NCBI GenBank assembly: GCA_964564435.1
Contig: CAZMAT010000020.1
Span: 1-32,700 of the forward strand
Source: Fermentibacter sp964564435
GTDB lineage: Bacteria; Fermentibacterota; Fermentibacteria; Fermentibacterales; Fermentibacteraceae
Direction of reading: 5' to 3'
Length of the DNA stretch: 32,700 bases
The position numbers and the translations under genes are program-made. Below, piece by piece: positions 1 to 8,488 of this stretch. Each line of letters starts with the position of its first letter. The first letter of the stretch is position 1. The notes under the pieces are model-generated. The model worked only from the letters and a program-made list of their open reading frames with translations. It did no database searches and had not been told where the DNA came from.

Positions 1-1
1 T

Positions 2-1186
2 CTGGTTCCAGCCCAGTATCAGGGTCCGTTCGGGTCCGCCGTGAGGCCTGGGCTCGGTGGAGACCGAGCTCCTGTCGACAGCCGGGGCCGGCCTGCCGGA
101 GAGCCTTATCGTGTCGTCGTCCTCCGAGATGACGACCACCATCGAGCCATCCGTGATCCGCGAATCCATCGGCGGATTGAGGAGCACCGAGCCGTCGGGA
201 TTCCTCAGGCCGATGAGGCAGGAATCCTCGTAGGCGTGGAGCGCCTCTCCGTAGGTCCGCCCCGTCAGCGCAGGCTCGGACTTGAAGTAGATCTCGTCCC
301 CTCCGAAGTCGAGCAGTTCCGTGTAGACGACTGACAGGCCCGACTGCCGGCATGTCTGGGCGGAGATCCTCGCGATCATGTCTCCCGCGAGGATGAGCTG
401 GACCTCGTCCCCGCCGACCATCTCGGCGACCGTGAGGTTGTCGGGATCGCGGAGGACGCCCACGATGTGGTAGGGTTCCTTCCGCCTGGCGGGGTTGTTC
501 ACCAGCGCCAGCACGCTCTTGATGACGCTGGAATCGGGGTTCTCGCCCTCGGGCGGCAGTATGATGATGGCCCGGGCGTCCCTGTGGTTGACTATCTCGA
601 GGTCGACCAGCTCTATCGGGCAGCCGGTCCTGCACACGACGCGCGTGGTCTTCGTGTCCGGGATCCTGGACCGGATCTCGTCCTCCATCTCCACCTTGTC
701 CCTCTCGGCGAGGACGGCGATGCAGGCGTGCTTCAGGCTCGCGTTTGCCTCGACGATCTCGTTGATCACCGTGAAGATCTGGGACGACCATCCCAGGATG
801 ATGGTATGGTCGGATTCTGCCACGAAGGATCTGCCCTTCCTGATCTGCTCGAGCTTGGCGTCGATCCCGTTCGTGATGATGCCGATCAGGGTGCCGACGA
901 TGAAGATGCCGCCTATGGTGACGGTGAGCATGGCGAGGAGGAACGCGGGCCCGCCCTGGTCGCCGCCCATCGTCCCGGCATCCAGCGTCCTCATCAGACC
1001 CGCCCAGGCGACTCCCGGGAACCCTCTCTGATCGGGGTCCACGCCCGTCGAGGTGACGAACGCGGCCACCATGGTGACCAGGATGAGCGTGGCGGCGAAG
1101 AGCATGACGATCATCGCCCCGGTGCCCCGCGAGGTCGTGTTGTCGAACCAGTATCTCAGTCTCTTCCGGAACGAGATGTCAGACAT
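2..1186 (-). CDS. CASTOR/POLLUX-type ion channel with RCK-like domains, partial (3' end off the left edge)
   Basis: The 395 codons visible give an N-terminal hydrophobic segment (about residues 23-45), a loop with W-A-G-L-M-R-T-L-D-A-G-T that resembles the pore region of this family, and a second hydrophobic segment (about 80-105). A soluble region follows. It has a nucleotide-binding-like I-I-L-G-W-S motif near residue 128, and the same motif (L-I-L-G-W-N) reappears at the truncated end as a second RCK-like domain begins. This layout is that of the CASTOR/POLLUX family, cation channels named from plant nuclear-envelope proteins, with many uncharacterised bacterial relatives. The ATG at 1186 has GGAGG about 9 bases upstream. 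The gene lies 39 bp behind a small membrane protein gene on the same strand, so the two are probably co-transcribed. Ion selectivity and ligand cannot be read from the sequence. The frame is open to the window edge. Confidence 0.82.
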   Translation of the reverse strand, partial: MSDISFRKRLRYWFDNTTSRGTGAMIVMLFAATLILVTMVAAFVTSTGVDPDQRGFPGVAWAGLMRTLDAGTMGGDQGGPAFLLAMLTVTIGGIFIVGTLIGIITNGIDAKLEQIRKGRSFVAESDHTIILGWSSQIFTVINEIVEANASLKHACIAVLAERDKVEMEDEIRSRIPDTKTTRVVCRTGCPIELVDLEIVNHRDARAIIILPPEGENPDSSVIKSVLALVNNPARRKEPYHIVGVLRDPDNLTVAEMVGGDEVQLILAGDMIARISAQTCRQSGLSVVYTELLDFGGDEIYFKSEPALTGRTYGEALHAYEDSCLIGLRNPDGSVLLNPPMDSRITDGSMVVVISEDDDTIRLSGRPAPAVDRSSVSTEPRPHGGPERTLILGWNQ

Positions 1187-1225
1187 GCGCCGATCCCTCC
1201 GATCGCCGGTGATGCCCTGTCGAGG

Positions 1226-2020
1226 TCACTGGACGGGCGGTGCGGGGATGTCCTCCCGCCGACGCCCCTCTATCGTGATCGTGCCCCTGATGCTCTCGAG
1301 CCTGCGCGACTTCCTGCCGATGCCCCACACGAGCATGGTGATGGGCTGCCTGTGAGCATCCCTGAAGCTGATTATGATCTTGCCGAAGCCGAGCATCCTC
1401 TCCAGGATGTCGCCGGTGTCGATGATGGTGCTGTAGTCCTCACGCGAGATCTGCTGTCCGCTCTCGGTGGGCCCCTTCTGTACGTTGATGTAGTTGGGCG
1501 TGATGGCTACGTAGTTGAAGAGTCCCCTCACCCACGACACCCCGATGGCGAACAGGAAGATCAGGGCGAAGGCCAGGTAGGCGAAGCCGTTCATCCTGGC
1601 GTCGACCTCTCCGAGCGTGGTGACGATGTCGGAAAGCACTCCGATGAGATAGAGCCATACGAACAGCGCCACTCCGGCGAGGAGGAATATCAGGAGCTCC
1701 TTCATGCCCACTTCGTATTCCTCGATGATGAAGTTGAAGAGGAACACGGCGAGCCACACGGCGCCGAGAGTGCCGAGGTGCATGCCGGGGACGAAGGAGA
1801 GCCCGAAGAAGAGAAGCGAGAGGATGACCGTCGGAGCATAGATGATCTTGCTGGTCCAGCCGAATATGACGAGCCACTCGCTTATCTCGGAGTCCTTCTT
1901 GAGCTGCGAGTCCATCTCGATGCGGGTCCGCATGGTCCTGCGCATCAGGAGCCAGGCCCCCACGAGCAGGGCCAGCATCAGCACCGGTGCCAGGATCACT
2001 ATCAGTCTGACGATGTCCAT
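1226..2020 (-). CDS. multi-pass membrane protein of unknown function, upstream partner of the channel
   Basis: This 264-residue protein has an N-terminal membrane segment (about residues 4-26), a basic stretch, then four further hydrophobic segments up to about residue 170. A soluble tail follows (about 170-264) containing Y-I-N-V-Q-K-G and a run of short beta-like strands, somewhat like the PH-like domains found after membrane segments in bacterial proteins. I do not recognise a named family. The start is supported by GGAGG six bases before the ATG. It ends 39 bp before the CASTOR/POLLUX-type gene, so a role as an accessory or regulatory subunit of that channel is a reasonable inference from position only. 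Codon and base composition look like the neighbours. Confidence 0.75.
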   Translation of the reverse strand: MDIVRLIVILAPVLMLALLVGAWLLMRRTMRTRIEMDSQLKKDSEISEWLVIFGWTSKIIYAPTVILSLLFFGLSFVPGMHLGTLGAVWLAVFLFNFIIEEYEVGMKELLIFLLAGVALFVWLYLIGVLSDIVTTLGEVDARMNGFAYLAFALIFLFAIGVSWVRGLFNYVAITPNYINVQKGPTESGQQISREDYSTIIDTGDILERMLGFGKIIISFRDAHRQPITMLVWGIGRKSRRLESIRGTITIEGRRREDIPAPPVQ

Positions 2021-2078
2021 CCGATCCTCCAGACGGTTCTTTTCGAGTCCTGTCGGCTCTCCGTGATCCGCGGTCCGA

Positions 2079-4484
2079 TCATGACCCGGGCGTCGGGGAC
2101 ATGGCCGGCTCGTCTTCTATCAGAGCCTTCTTGACCGCTTCGAACAGCTTCGCGGCAGAGAAGGGCTTCTGAAGGAAACTCGCGCTCCTGCGACCGCCGG
2201 CTTCCCGAGCCAGCTCTCCCGGATACCCGGATATGAAGAGTATCCTGATCGACGGATCGACCCCGCAGACCGCATCCGCGACCGCCTCCCCGTTCATGCC
2301 GGGCATCACCATGTCCGTGACCAGGAGGTCCACCCTGCCGGCGGCCGAAACCTCGGCCGCAGCCCGCAGGGGATCCTCCACCTCGATCACCCTGTATCCG
2401 GCATGCCTCAGCAGCCCGCAGACGAGCCCCCGCACGGCCCGGTCATCCTCGACCACCATCACGACGCGTGCGGACCCGGCCGCATCGCCGGCGGGCCCGG
2501 GAGTGCCGGAGGCATCGCCGCCCTTACCGGCCGTTTCTGGGAGTGAAACCGTGAACACCGTCCCTTCTCCGGGACGGCTTTCCACCCTGATCTGGCCGCC
2601 ATGCTGGTTCACGATCCCATAGACCGTCGAAAGGCCCAGACCGGTGCCCTTGCCCGTCTCCTTCGTGGTGAAGAAGGGCTCGAAGAGATGGGCGAGAGTC
2701 TCCTCGTCCATCCCGGTGCCGGTGTCCGATATCGACAGGTCGATGAAGCGGTCGCCGTCCGCGCTCCCGGCGGAGCGGCGCGTCGAGATGCCTATCGTAC
2801 CGCCATAGGGCATGGCATCCCTCGCATTCACGGCCAGATTCATGATCACCTGCTCGATCTGGCCCGGATCCGCCATCACGCTCCCGATGGACGGGTCGAG
2901 ATCCGTCTCTATCCTCACGTCCTCGCCTATCAGCCTCGCCATGATGCTGGAGAAACCGCGGATGACCTCGTTGAGGTCGACCTCCTTCATGACGAGGACC
3001 TGCCGGCGGCCGAAGGCCAGGAGCTGCCACGTCAGGTCCCTCGCCCTCTCGCCCGCCTTCCGTATCTCGACAAGGGAGGAGCGGATGGGGTGCGGGCCCG
3101 GTGGGGAGCTCTCGAGGGCCAGTTCTACATGGCCCAGGATGACCGTGAGCAGGTTGTTGAAATCGTGCGCGACCCCTCCCGCCAGGCGACCCACCGACTC
3201 CATGCGCTGGGAGAGGTTGAGCTGCTCGCGGAGGCTGGCCTCCCGCCTCTCGGATTCGACCCTCTCGCTGATGTCCCTCGACACTCCGAGGATTCCCGGC
3301 ATCCCACCGCCCGAGTCCTCGAGCGGCGTGAGCCAGGTGCCGAGCCAGCGGGTTCCCGTGGGGAATCCCGCCTCGCCCTCGTGGTACGCCGGCGTGCCGT
3401 CCGACATCACCTTCCTGAGGGAGGCCTGCTGCTGCCTGGAGATGACTCCATCGAAGAAATGCGCCCGTTCCCTGCCTATGATCATCTCGGGGGGCAGCGC
3501 GAGCGCGGTGGCCGCCGCGCCGTTCACGAACCGCACCGTGTCGTCGGCACCGATGACGAAGATCATGTCCTTGGATGACTCGGCGAGCGTCCTGTAGCGG
3601 CCCTCGCTCTCCTTCAACGAAGCCTCGGCCGCCTTCTGCTCGCTCACGTCCTCGGTGAGGATCACGACCTTGTCGACGCTCCCTTCCTCATCGAGGATCG
3701 CATAGAAGTGCTGCGACACCCATGAGGCCGCGCCGGGCCTGCTGCTGTTGGTCCTCGTGTCGGGGATGTGGAGGGAGCCGCCCTTCTCGTAGATCCTCCT
3801 CAGCTCGGAGGTCCATTCGCCGAGATAGCTGTCCTTGTCGTCGAGGGTGAGGGTCTCCCTCTCGGTCTCGAAATCCTTCTGGACCTCCTCGCGCGCCATC
3901 CCCCAGATGTTCTGCCAGGCGCGGTTGCACGAGAGGAGCCTGCCGGTGCGGCTGCGAACCGATATGCCGATGGGGGATTCGGAGATGATGGCGTTCGAGA
4001 ACTGCTCGTTGCTGAAGATGCTTTCCCCGTTCTTCAGCCTGCCGGTGATGTCGCGCGAGTGCTCGACGACGCCCGTGATCACGCCAGTCGGGTCGTCCCT
4101 GAGGGGATGGCAGGTGATCTCGATCCAGGAACCCGGAGGACATCCGGGGAAGGATTCCTGGAAGATCCCGGACTGCATGAAACCGGTTTCGATGGCCTTC
4201 CGGGAGGGACAGTCCCTGCAGGCATCCTGATGAGCGCGGAAAACTTCGCGGCAGGGCTTTCCGACGGCGTCGTCGGTGAGCCCGAACCATCTCCTGACTG
4301 TTTCGTTGAAGCCGGTGATCCTGAGATCCCTGTCGAGGATCGTCACGCCGTCGTCAAGGGTTGAGAAGAGGCCTTCCAGGAGCCTTTTGGATTCGCTCTC
4401 CGCGGCACCGGACACAGTGGAGAACTCCGCACTGGCCGGAGAATCCCCATCCGCCGTTCCGCCGGCCCTCCTGCTCGTGCCCAT
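2079..4484 (-). CDS. hybrid sensor histidine kinase with three PAS domains and a C-terminal receiver
   Basis: The 801-residue product is cytoplasmic, with no membrane segment. Domains in order: PAS1 (about 35-150) with a Cys cluster at C78, C89 and C92-P; PAS2 (about 160-285); PAS3 (about 295-415); HisKA with the phospho-acceptor H440 in V-A-H-D-F-N-N-L-L; HATPase with N554, D-T-G-T-G and G-K-G-T-G-L-G-L; and a receiver (about 673-790) with acidic residues at 680-681, phospho-acceptor D724 in V-T-D-M-V-M-P-G and K773. The Cys pattern in PAS1 is common in PAS sensors and may bind a metal or sense redox state (inference). The frame extends upstream to 4616, but that would overlap the divergent murJ start, and the extra residues look non-coding. 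I prefer the ATG at 4484, although its ribosome site is weak. The output partner is not evident in the window. Confidence 0.9.
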   Translation of the reverse strand: MGTSRRAGGTADGDSPASAEFSTVSGAAESESKRLLEGLFSTLDDGVTILDRDLRITGFNETVRRWFGLTDDAVGKPCREVFRAHQDACRDCPSRKAIETGFMQSGIFQESFPGCPPGSWIEITCHPLRDDPTGVITGVVEHSRDITGRLKNGESIFSNEQFSNAIISESPIGISVRSRTGRLLSCNRAWQNIWGMAREEVQKDFETERETLTLDDKDSYLGEWTSELRRIYEKGGSLHIPDTRTNSSRPGAASWVSQHFYAILDEEGSVDKVVILTEDVSEQKAAEASLKESEGRYRTLAESSKDMIFVIGADDTVRFVNGAAATALALPPEMIIGRERAHFFDGVISRQQQASLRKVMSDGTPAYHEGEAGFPTGTRWLGTWLTPLEDSGGGMPGILGVSRDISERVESERREASLREQLNLSQRMESVGRLAGGVAHDFNNLLTVILGHVELALESSPPGPHPIRSSLVEIRKAGERARDLTWQLLAFGRRQVLVMKEVDLNEVIRGFSSIMARLIGEDVRIETDLDPSIGSVMADPGQIEQVIMNLAVNARDAMPYGGTIGISTRRSAGSADGDRFIDLSISDTGTGMDEETLAHLFEPFFTTKETGKGTGLGLSTVYGIVNQHGGQIRVESRPGEGTVFTVSLPETAGKGGDASGTPGPAGDAAGSARVVMVVEDDRAVRGLVCGLLRHAGYRVIEVEDPLRAAAEVSAAGRVDLLVTDMVMPGMNGEAVADAVCGVDPSIRILFISGYPGELAREAGGRRSASFLQKPFSAAKLFEAVKKALIEDEPAMSPTPGS

Positions 4485-4651
4485 GCTGCACCGTCCCGCG
4501 AGTGGTTGGAGTCCGGTAGGCAACCTGGTTCGATTATTGCAGAACGGGATGCCGGGGTCTATCTCGTACGGGCGCCGGCATGCGGGCTCGCCGGCGCTCC
4601 GGGGATCGACATGCACCGAATTCGTGCGTACTATCGCCCGGGCGGCACTCC

Positions 4652-6250
4652 ATGCCGCTGTTTCGTCGGAGGACGGCCGTGTCGTTCCTTTCGGGCCTCG
4701 CAGGGGCCAGGGGCAGGCTTTCGGGATTCTCGCTCATGTCGGCCGGAAACGTGCTGACGGCCGTTCTCACTTACCTCCGGCAGGCCGAGATAGCGCGCGT
4801 TTTCGGCACCAGCGGCATGACGGACGCCTACGCCGTCGCCCTCGTGTTCCCGATCCTCGCCCAGCAGGTGATCGCACACGCCTTCGGCTCGAGCTTCGTC
4901 CCCGTCTACACCGAGGTCCTGCACAGGAAGGGCCGGGCGGCCGCCGCCGGCCTGGTGAACCGGATCCTCTGCTGGATCGGGATTTCCGGAGGCCTGCTGA
5001 TACTCGCCCTGCTCGGAGGCAGCAGGGGTCTTGTCACGATAGCCGGACCCGGGCTCGGGGCCGGGAATCTCGACCTCTCGGCAGGCATGCTGAGGATCAT
5101 GCTGCCCATGCTCGTACTCGTGGCATCGACAGGGATCCTCACGGGGCTCCTGAGCGCCCAGCGGCGGTTCGGCGCAGTGAGCGCAGTCAGCGTCGCGAAC
5201 ATCGCAGTCTCGTTCGCGACAGTCGCCATCTTCCACGCGAGGCTGGGGATCATGGTCCTGCCGGTTTCGGGCCTGGCCGGATCGGTGGCGGGGTTCGCGA
5301 TCTCCGCCGCCTTTGCGGTCGGATCGGGGCATGTCCCGCGGTTCGAGCCCGATCCCCGGGATGCAGACTTTTCGCGCCTCCTGGGCCTCTCGGCCCCGGT
5401 CATGACAGGGGCCGTACTCGGCTTCCTCGGCCCCATGGCGGACAGGGCGCTAGCGTCGGTGCTGGCAGAGAGCTCCGTCACCGCGATGGACTACGCCGCC
5501 AGGATCAGGGACATGGCTCTGGCCGTGCTCTTCCTCCCCATGTCCGCGCTTGCCGACGTGGGGCTCTCGGAGAAGTCGGCGAGGAACGACATGCCCGCAT
5601 TCGGGGAGGAGCTCCGTTCCCTCCTGAACTGGACGTCGTTCCTCATGCTGCCTGCGGCGGTCCTGCTGTCGATGTTCGCCACGCCTGCGGTCTCGGTCCT
5701 GTTCATGCGGGGGAGCTTCGACAGGGAGAGCGCGGAGCTGGTTGGGAGGGCTCTGGCGTTCTACGCCCCGTGGCTGGCCCAGTTCGGATTCGGTGCGGTG
5801 ATCTCCAGGGGCTTCTACGCGATGAAGGACACGGGGACGCCCGTGCTGATAGGCATCTGGGGCATGGCCGCGAACGTGCTGCTCAACGTGATCCTGATGG
5901 ACTCCATGGGGATAGCCGGGCTGGCACTGTCGTCCACGCTGACCTCCACCGCGAAGACCATCCTGCTGGTTCACTTCTTCAGGAGGAAGTCGCCGGACAT
6001 CTCGTTCCGACCGGTGCTGATCGAGCATGCAAGGCTCCTGGCCGCCGTTGCCGCCATGATCCCGGCGGGTCTCCTGCTGAGCAGGGTGCTTCCTGTCGGT
6101 CTGGATGCCGGTTTTGCGGGCAGGGCTGCCAACCTGGCCCTGGTCACCACCCTGTCGGCCGGTGTCTACGGCCTGGTCTGCCTGTTGCTCGGAGCCTCCC
6201 CGGCGAGGATCGCGGCAGGCCGCCTCAGGCGCGCCCGGTCATCGGGGTAG
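4652..6250 (+). CDS. murJ: MurJ/MviN-family lipid flippase
   Basis: The 532-residue integral membrane protein has about 13-14 hydrophobic segments. The family signature is near the N terminus: R-Q-A-E-I-A-R-V-F-G-T-S-G-M-T-D-A-Y, followed by F-G-S-S-F-V-P-V-Y. MurJ proteins export lipid II, the undecaprenyl-linked peptidoglycan precursor, across the inner membrane. Relatives in surface-polysaccharide loci move other lipid-linked oligosaccharides. Here the gene faces two glycosyltransferases tail to tail (12-bp overlap with the next gene), so a polysaccharide-specific flippase is as likely as the housekeeping MurJ. The start at 4652 (M-P-L-F-R-R-R) is chosen because the signature begins soon after it. 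The frame extends to 4580 and a later ATG exists near 4736. No strong Shine-Dalgarno site marks any of these, so the start is uncertain. Confidence 0.88.
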   Translation: MPLFRRRTAVSFLSGLAGARGRLSGFSLMSAGNVLTAVLTYLRQAEIARVFGTSGMTDAYAVALVFPILAQQVIAHAFGSSFVPVYTEVLHRKGRAAAAGLVNRILCWIGISGGLLILALLGGSRGLVTIAGPGLGAGNLDLSAGMLRIMLPMLVLVASTGILTGLLSAQRRFGAVSAVSVANIAVSFATVAIFHARLGIMVLPVSGLAGSVAGFAISAAFAVGSGHVPRFEPDPRDADFSRLLGLSAPVMTGAVLGFLGPMADRALASVLAESSVTAMDYAARIRDMALAVLFLPMSALADVGLSEKSARNDMPAFGEELRSLLNWTSFLMLPAAVLLSMFATPAVSVLFMRGSFDRESAELVGRALAFYAPWLAQFGFGAVISRGFYAMKDTGTPVLIGIWGMAANVLLNVILMDSMGIAGLALSSTLTSTAKTILLVHFFRRKSPDISFRPVLIEHARLLAAVAAMIPAGLLLSRVLPVGLDAGFAGRAANLALVTTLSAGVYGLVCLLLGASPARIAAGRLRRARSSG

Positions 6251-7258
6251 CGAAGCCAGGATCTCCTCGAACAGCCTCCTCGAATCCCTGACGTGATGGC
6301 GGGCGAATGCGTACTCGCGGTTCCGGCGCCTCACCTCCAGGGTCGAGGCCCAGTTCGCGGCCAGGTCATCGAGCAGCAGGGCCAGCTCTGATGGAGTGCG
6401 GAAGGTCCTCGTGAGCCCCGGAGCGGTCACGGCGAGCTCGGACCAGGGCTGTACCGCCGGGAAGAGGCCGGCGGCCTGGTACTCTGCAACCTTCATCTGA
6501 TAGGTGGTGTGCCATCCCTCCTCGAGGCATGCGACTCCGATCTGATGGCCGGCGAGAAGGCCGGGGAGCTCCAGCCGGGGTACCGGGGGGATCAGCCGCA
6601 CCCTTCCGCCCGTCCTCCTGCACATCTCCGAGATCTCGTCGCGAAGAGGCCCGTCGCCCGCCACGGTCCCCCTCAATCCGGACATCGAGACGCCTTCGAC
6701 GAAGATGTCAGGCCGCTCGGCATCCACGAGGCTCGTCGTCAGGAGCGCGGTCTCGGCGACCGGGGGCTCGGCGTATCTGAACCTGTCGAGATCGATGGAG
6801 TGGGGCAGGTGGACAGCTCCGGGGAAGCCGGGCTGGGCCCCGGTCACGAACAGGGCCGAGGCTGCAAGGCTGTCGCGGGTGCTCGCAGGGAGCAGCCCGG
6901 GTCTGGAGTGATACCGGATGGCGTACGGGAGGACGGCGTCGGAGGCTCCCAGTGCGGCCCTCTCGTCCGTGCACAGAACGATGTCGGCCCCGAAGGCTGC
7001 GAATGCAGCCCTCGTCTCGCGGGCATGGGCCTTCCGCTGGAGGGATTCCTTGATCCTGTTCAGCGCCGGCCACCTGCCGATCAACCGTGCCCTGGCCGAC
7101 AGGCCCGTGACCTGCACTCCCTCGCACGACCGCATCCCGGCGGGCACGGATGCCCCGATGAAAGCCATCCCGTGAGCCGGGATAAGCAGGTCGGCGACGG
7201 TGGCCCATCCCCCGGAGACGCCCGGGCGGATGAACCAGGAGGACACCAGGAATCTCAT
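6239..7258 (-). CDS. GT4-like glycosyltransferase
   Basis: This 339-residue soluble protein has the two-lobed GT-B pattern. The hinge region reads H-S-I-D-L-D-R-F, a typical GT4 sequence before the donor domain. The donor domain holds V-A-G-D-G-P-L and G-W-H-T-T-Y-Q-M-K-V-A-E-Y-Q-A-A-G, the position of the nucleotide-sugar-binding E-x7-E region, although the second acidic residue is not conserved. The N-terminal acceptor domain starts M-R-F-L-V-S-S-W-F-I-R-P-G-V-S-G-G, typical of the glycine-rich loop. The ATG at 7258 overlaps the stop codon of the upstream glycosyltransferase as ATGA, which indicates translational coupling. The longer frame to 7345 would overlap that gene. Donor and acceptor sugars are unknown. 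The 3' end overlaps the convergent flippase gene by 12 bp. Confidence 0.85.
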   Translation of the reverse strand: MRFLVSSWFIRPGVSGGWATVADLLIPAHGMAFIGASVPAGMRSCEGVQVTGLSARARLIGRWPALNRIKESLQRKAHARETRAAFAAFGADIVLCTDERAALGASDAVLPYAIRYHSRPGLLPASTRDSLAASALFVTGAQPGFPGAVHLPHSIDLDRFRYAEPPVAETALLTTSLVDAERPDIFVEGVSMSGLRGTVAGDGPLRDEISEMCRRTGGRVRLIPPVPRLELPGLLAGHQIGVACLEEGWHTTYQMKVAEYQAAGLFPAVQPWSELAVTAPGLTRTFRTPSELALLLDDLAANWASTLEVRRRNREYAFARHHVRDSRRLFEEILASLPR

Positions 7259-8355
7259 GCCCCGCTGCCCCCTGTGACCTCGCGGAACGCGTCTGCGGTG
7301 AGCCTGGCGCAGTTCTCCCAGGTCAGGGAGCTCATCGCCCGACACTCTCGATCGCCCGGTGCGGAACCACGGCCCATGGCAAGAGCGACTGCCGCCGCTT
7401 CGGCCGCCGATTCGGCGGAGCCCGTCTCGAAACCGACGAACAGCCCGTCGAACAGCTCGACTATCGCGCTGTTCCTGGCAGCCGCGACCGGCAGGCCCTG
7501 CCGGATGGCCTCGGCGACAGTGAGGCCGAAGCCCTCGTGGATGGAGGAGTGGATGTATGCCGAGGCATGGGCGTACAGGGTGGAGAGGGCGTCTTCTCCG
7601 ACATATCCCGTGAAGTGCACCAGGCCGCCCATACCGAGTTCACGCACGAGTGCCCTGGTCTCCTGGGCGCGGTAGCCGTCTCCCCCGGCGATCACTAGGC
7701 CCGGGAACGAGGCGCCGAGCCTCTCCGACAGCAGCTTCGATGCCCGGATGGCCGTCGCATGATCCTTCCTGGGTTCAACGGTGCCCACGCTCAGCAGATA
7801 GCCGGGGGTGACGCCGGGAGGCAGGTCGTCGGGCCCCCCCGGCGGGATGAGCGCGTGGTCGCATCCCAGAGGAGTCGGGTGGCAGCGGCCTCGCGCCTCC
7901 GGGAACACCTCGAGGAGATGGTTCAGGGTCGTGATCGAGTTGACGGTGATCGCGGCGCATTCCCTCACCACCCGGGCGGTCCTCCGGCGGTAGAAGTCGC
8001 GCATGCCTGGGTCGAGGATGCCATCGAAGAGGAAGGGCGCCATGTCGTGGATCATGGCCGTCCGGGGGGCGCGGCTGGGGAGCAGGTCGCCGTTGGGGAA
8101 ATGATGCACGTCGATGCGGGCGGTCATGCTGGTGAGCCAGGGGATGACCGCCGGACCGATCCCGTGGAGGTGCGGGAATGTCCTGACCACAGGGCCTGGC
8201 CCGAGCCGTTCGCGGAGGCTCGTGCGGAAGCGTTTCCACGTCCAGTACTCGATCTCGTGCCCGAGGCCTGAGAGAGCGCGCCCGAGCTCGAAAGCGTAGC
8301 GTGCGACCCCGGTGAGGGGATGCGCCATGACCGCCGCATTCACCGCCACCCTCAC
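7255..8355 (-). CDS. GT4-family glycosyltransferase
   Basis: The 366-residue protein is a standard GT4 enzyme. It has the N-terminal loop A-H-P-L-T-G-V-A-R-Y-A, the central hinge L-L-S-V-G-T-V-E-P-R-K-D-H, the donor-site segment H-F-T-G-Y-V-G-E-D-A-L, and the catalytic E-x7-E type segment S-I-H-E-G-F-G-L-T-V-A-E-A (about residues 274-286). It transfers a sugar from a nucleotide donor to a growing surface glycan, probably on the cytoplasmic face. The start is GTG at 8355, with AGGA eight bases upstream. Unusually, that ribosome-binding sequence lies inside the terminal inverted repeat of the transposon that begins at 8356, so the mobile element appears to supply the translation signal. It is translationally coupled (ATGA) to the next glycosyltransferase. 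Confidence 0.92.
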   Translation of the reverse strand: MRVAVNAAVMAHPLTGVARYAFELGRALSGLGHEIEYWTWKRFRTSLRERLGPGPVVRTFPHLHGIGPAVIPWLTSMTARIDVHHFPNGDLLPSRAPRTAMIHDMAPFLFDGILDPGMRDFYRRRTARVVRECAAITVNSITTLNHLLEVFPEARGRCHPTPLGCDHALIPPGGPDDLPPGVTPGYLLSVGTVEPRKDHATAIRASKLLSERLGASFPGLVIAGGDGYRAQETRALVRELGMGGLVHFTGYVGEDALSTLYAHASAYIHSSIHEGFGLTVAEAIRQGLPVAAARNSAIVELFDGLFVGFETGSAESAAEAAAVALAMGRGSAPGDRECRAMSSLTWENCARLTADAFREVTGGSGA

Positions 8356-8388
8356 GGCCGATTCCTGGTTTCAGATGTTTCAGATGCA
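8356..8388 (+). repeat. left terminal inverted repeat of the RAYT element
   Basis: This 33-bp copy differs from the complement of the right end at three positions, all pyrimidine transitions. It contains two tandem TTCAGATG units and, read on the minus strand, the CCAGGAA that serves as ribosome-binding sequence for the glycosyltransferase starting at 8355. Confidence 0.85.
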
Positions 8389-8488
8389 ATCATTTCTTGT
8401 TGCCCTGCTTGCAGATGATAGTCAGGCATGCTATGTTATTAGCATGTTTATGGCATTTGTATATACTAGTAGAGATGTTTTCCTGCAA

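Noticed and set aside
467..2134. Long open frame on the plus strand over the channel genes
   Set aside because: It lies antisense to two well-supported genes, lacks domain-like sequence and is rich in Asp, Arg, Gly and His as expected from reading GC-rich genes backwards.
6195..6209. A 14-base match (CTCCCCGGCGAGGA) to the 3' end of the tRNA-Asn gene, as if an attachment-site pair
   Set aside because: It lies inside the murJ coding region, has no integrase nearby, and is in a GC-rich context where such a match can arise by chance.
4276..6291. 671-codon frame overlapping murJ
   Set aside because: Arg/Gly/Pro/Ala-rich out-of-frame shadow of murJ without any family motif.
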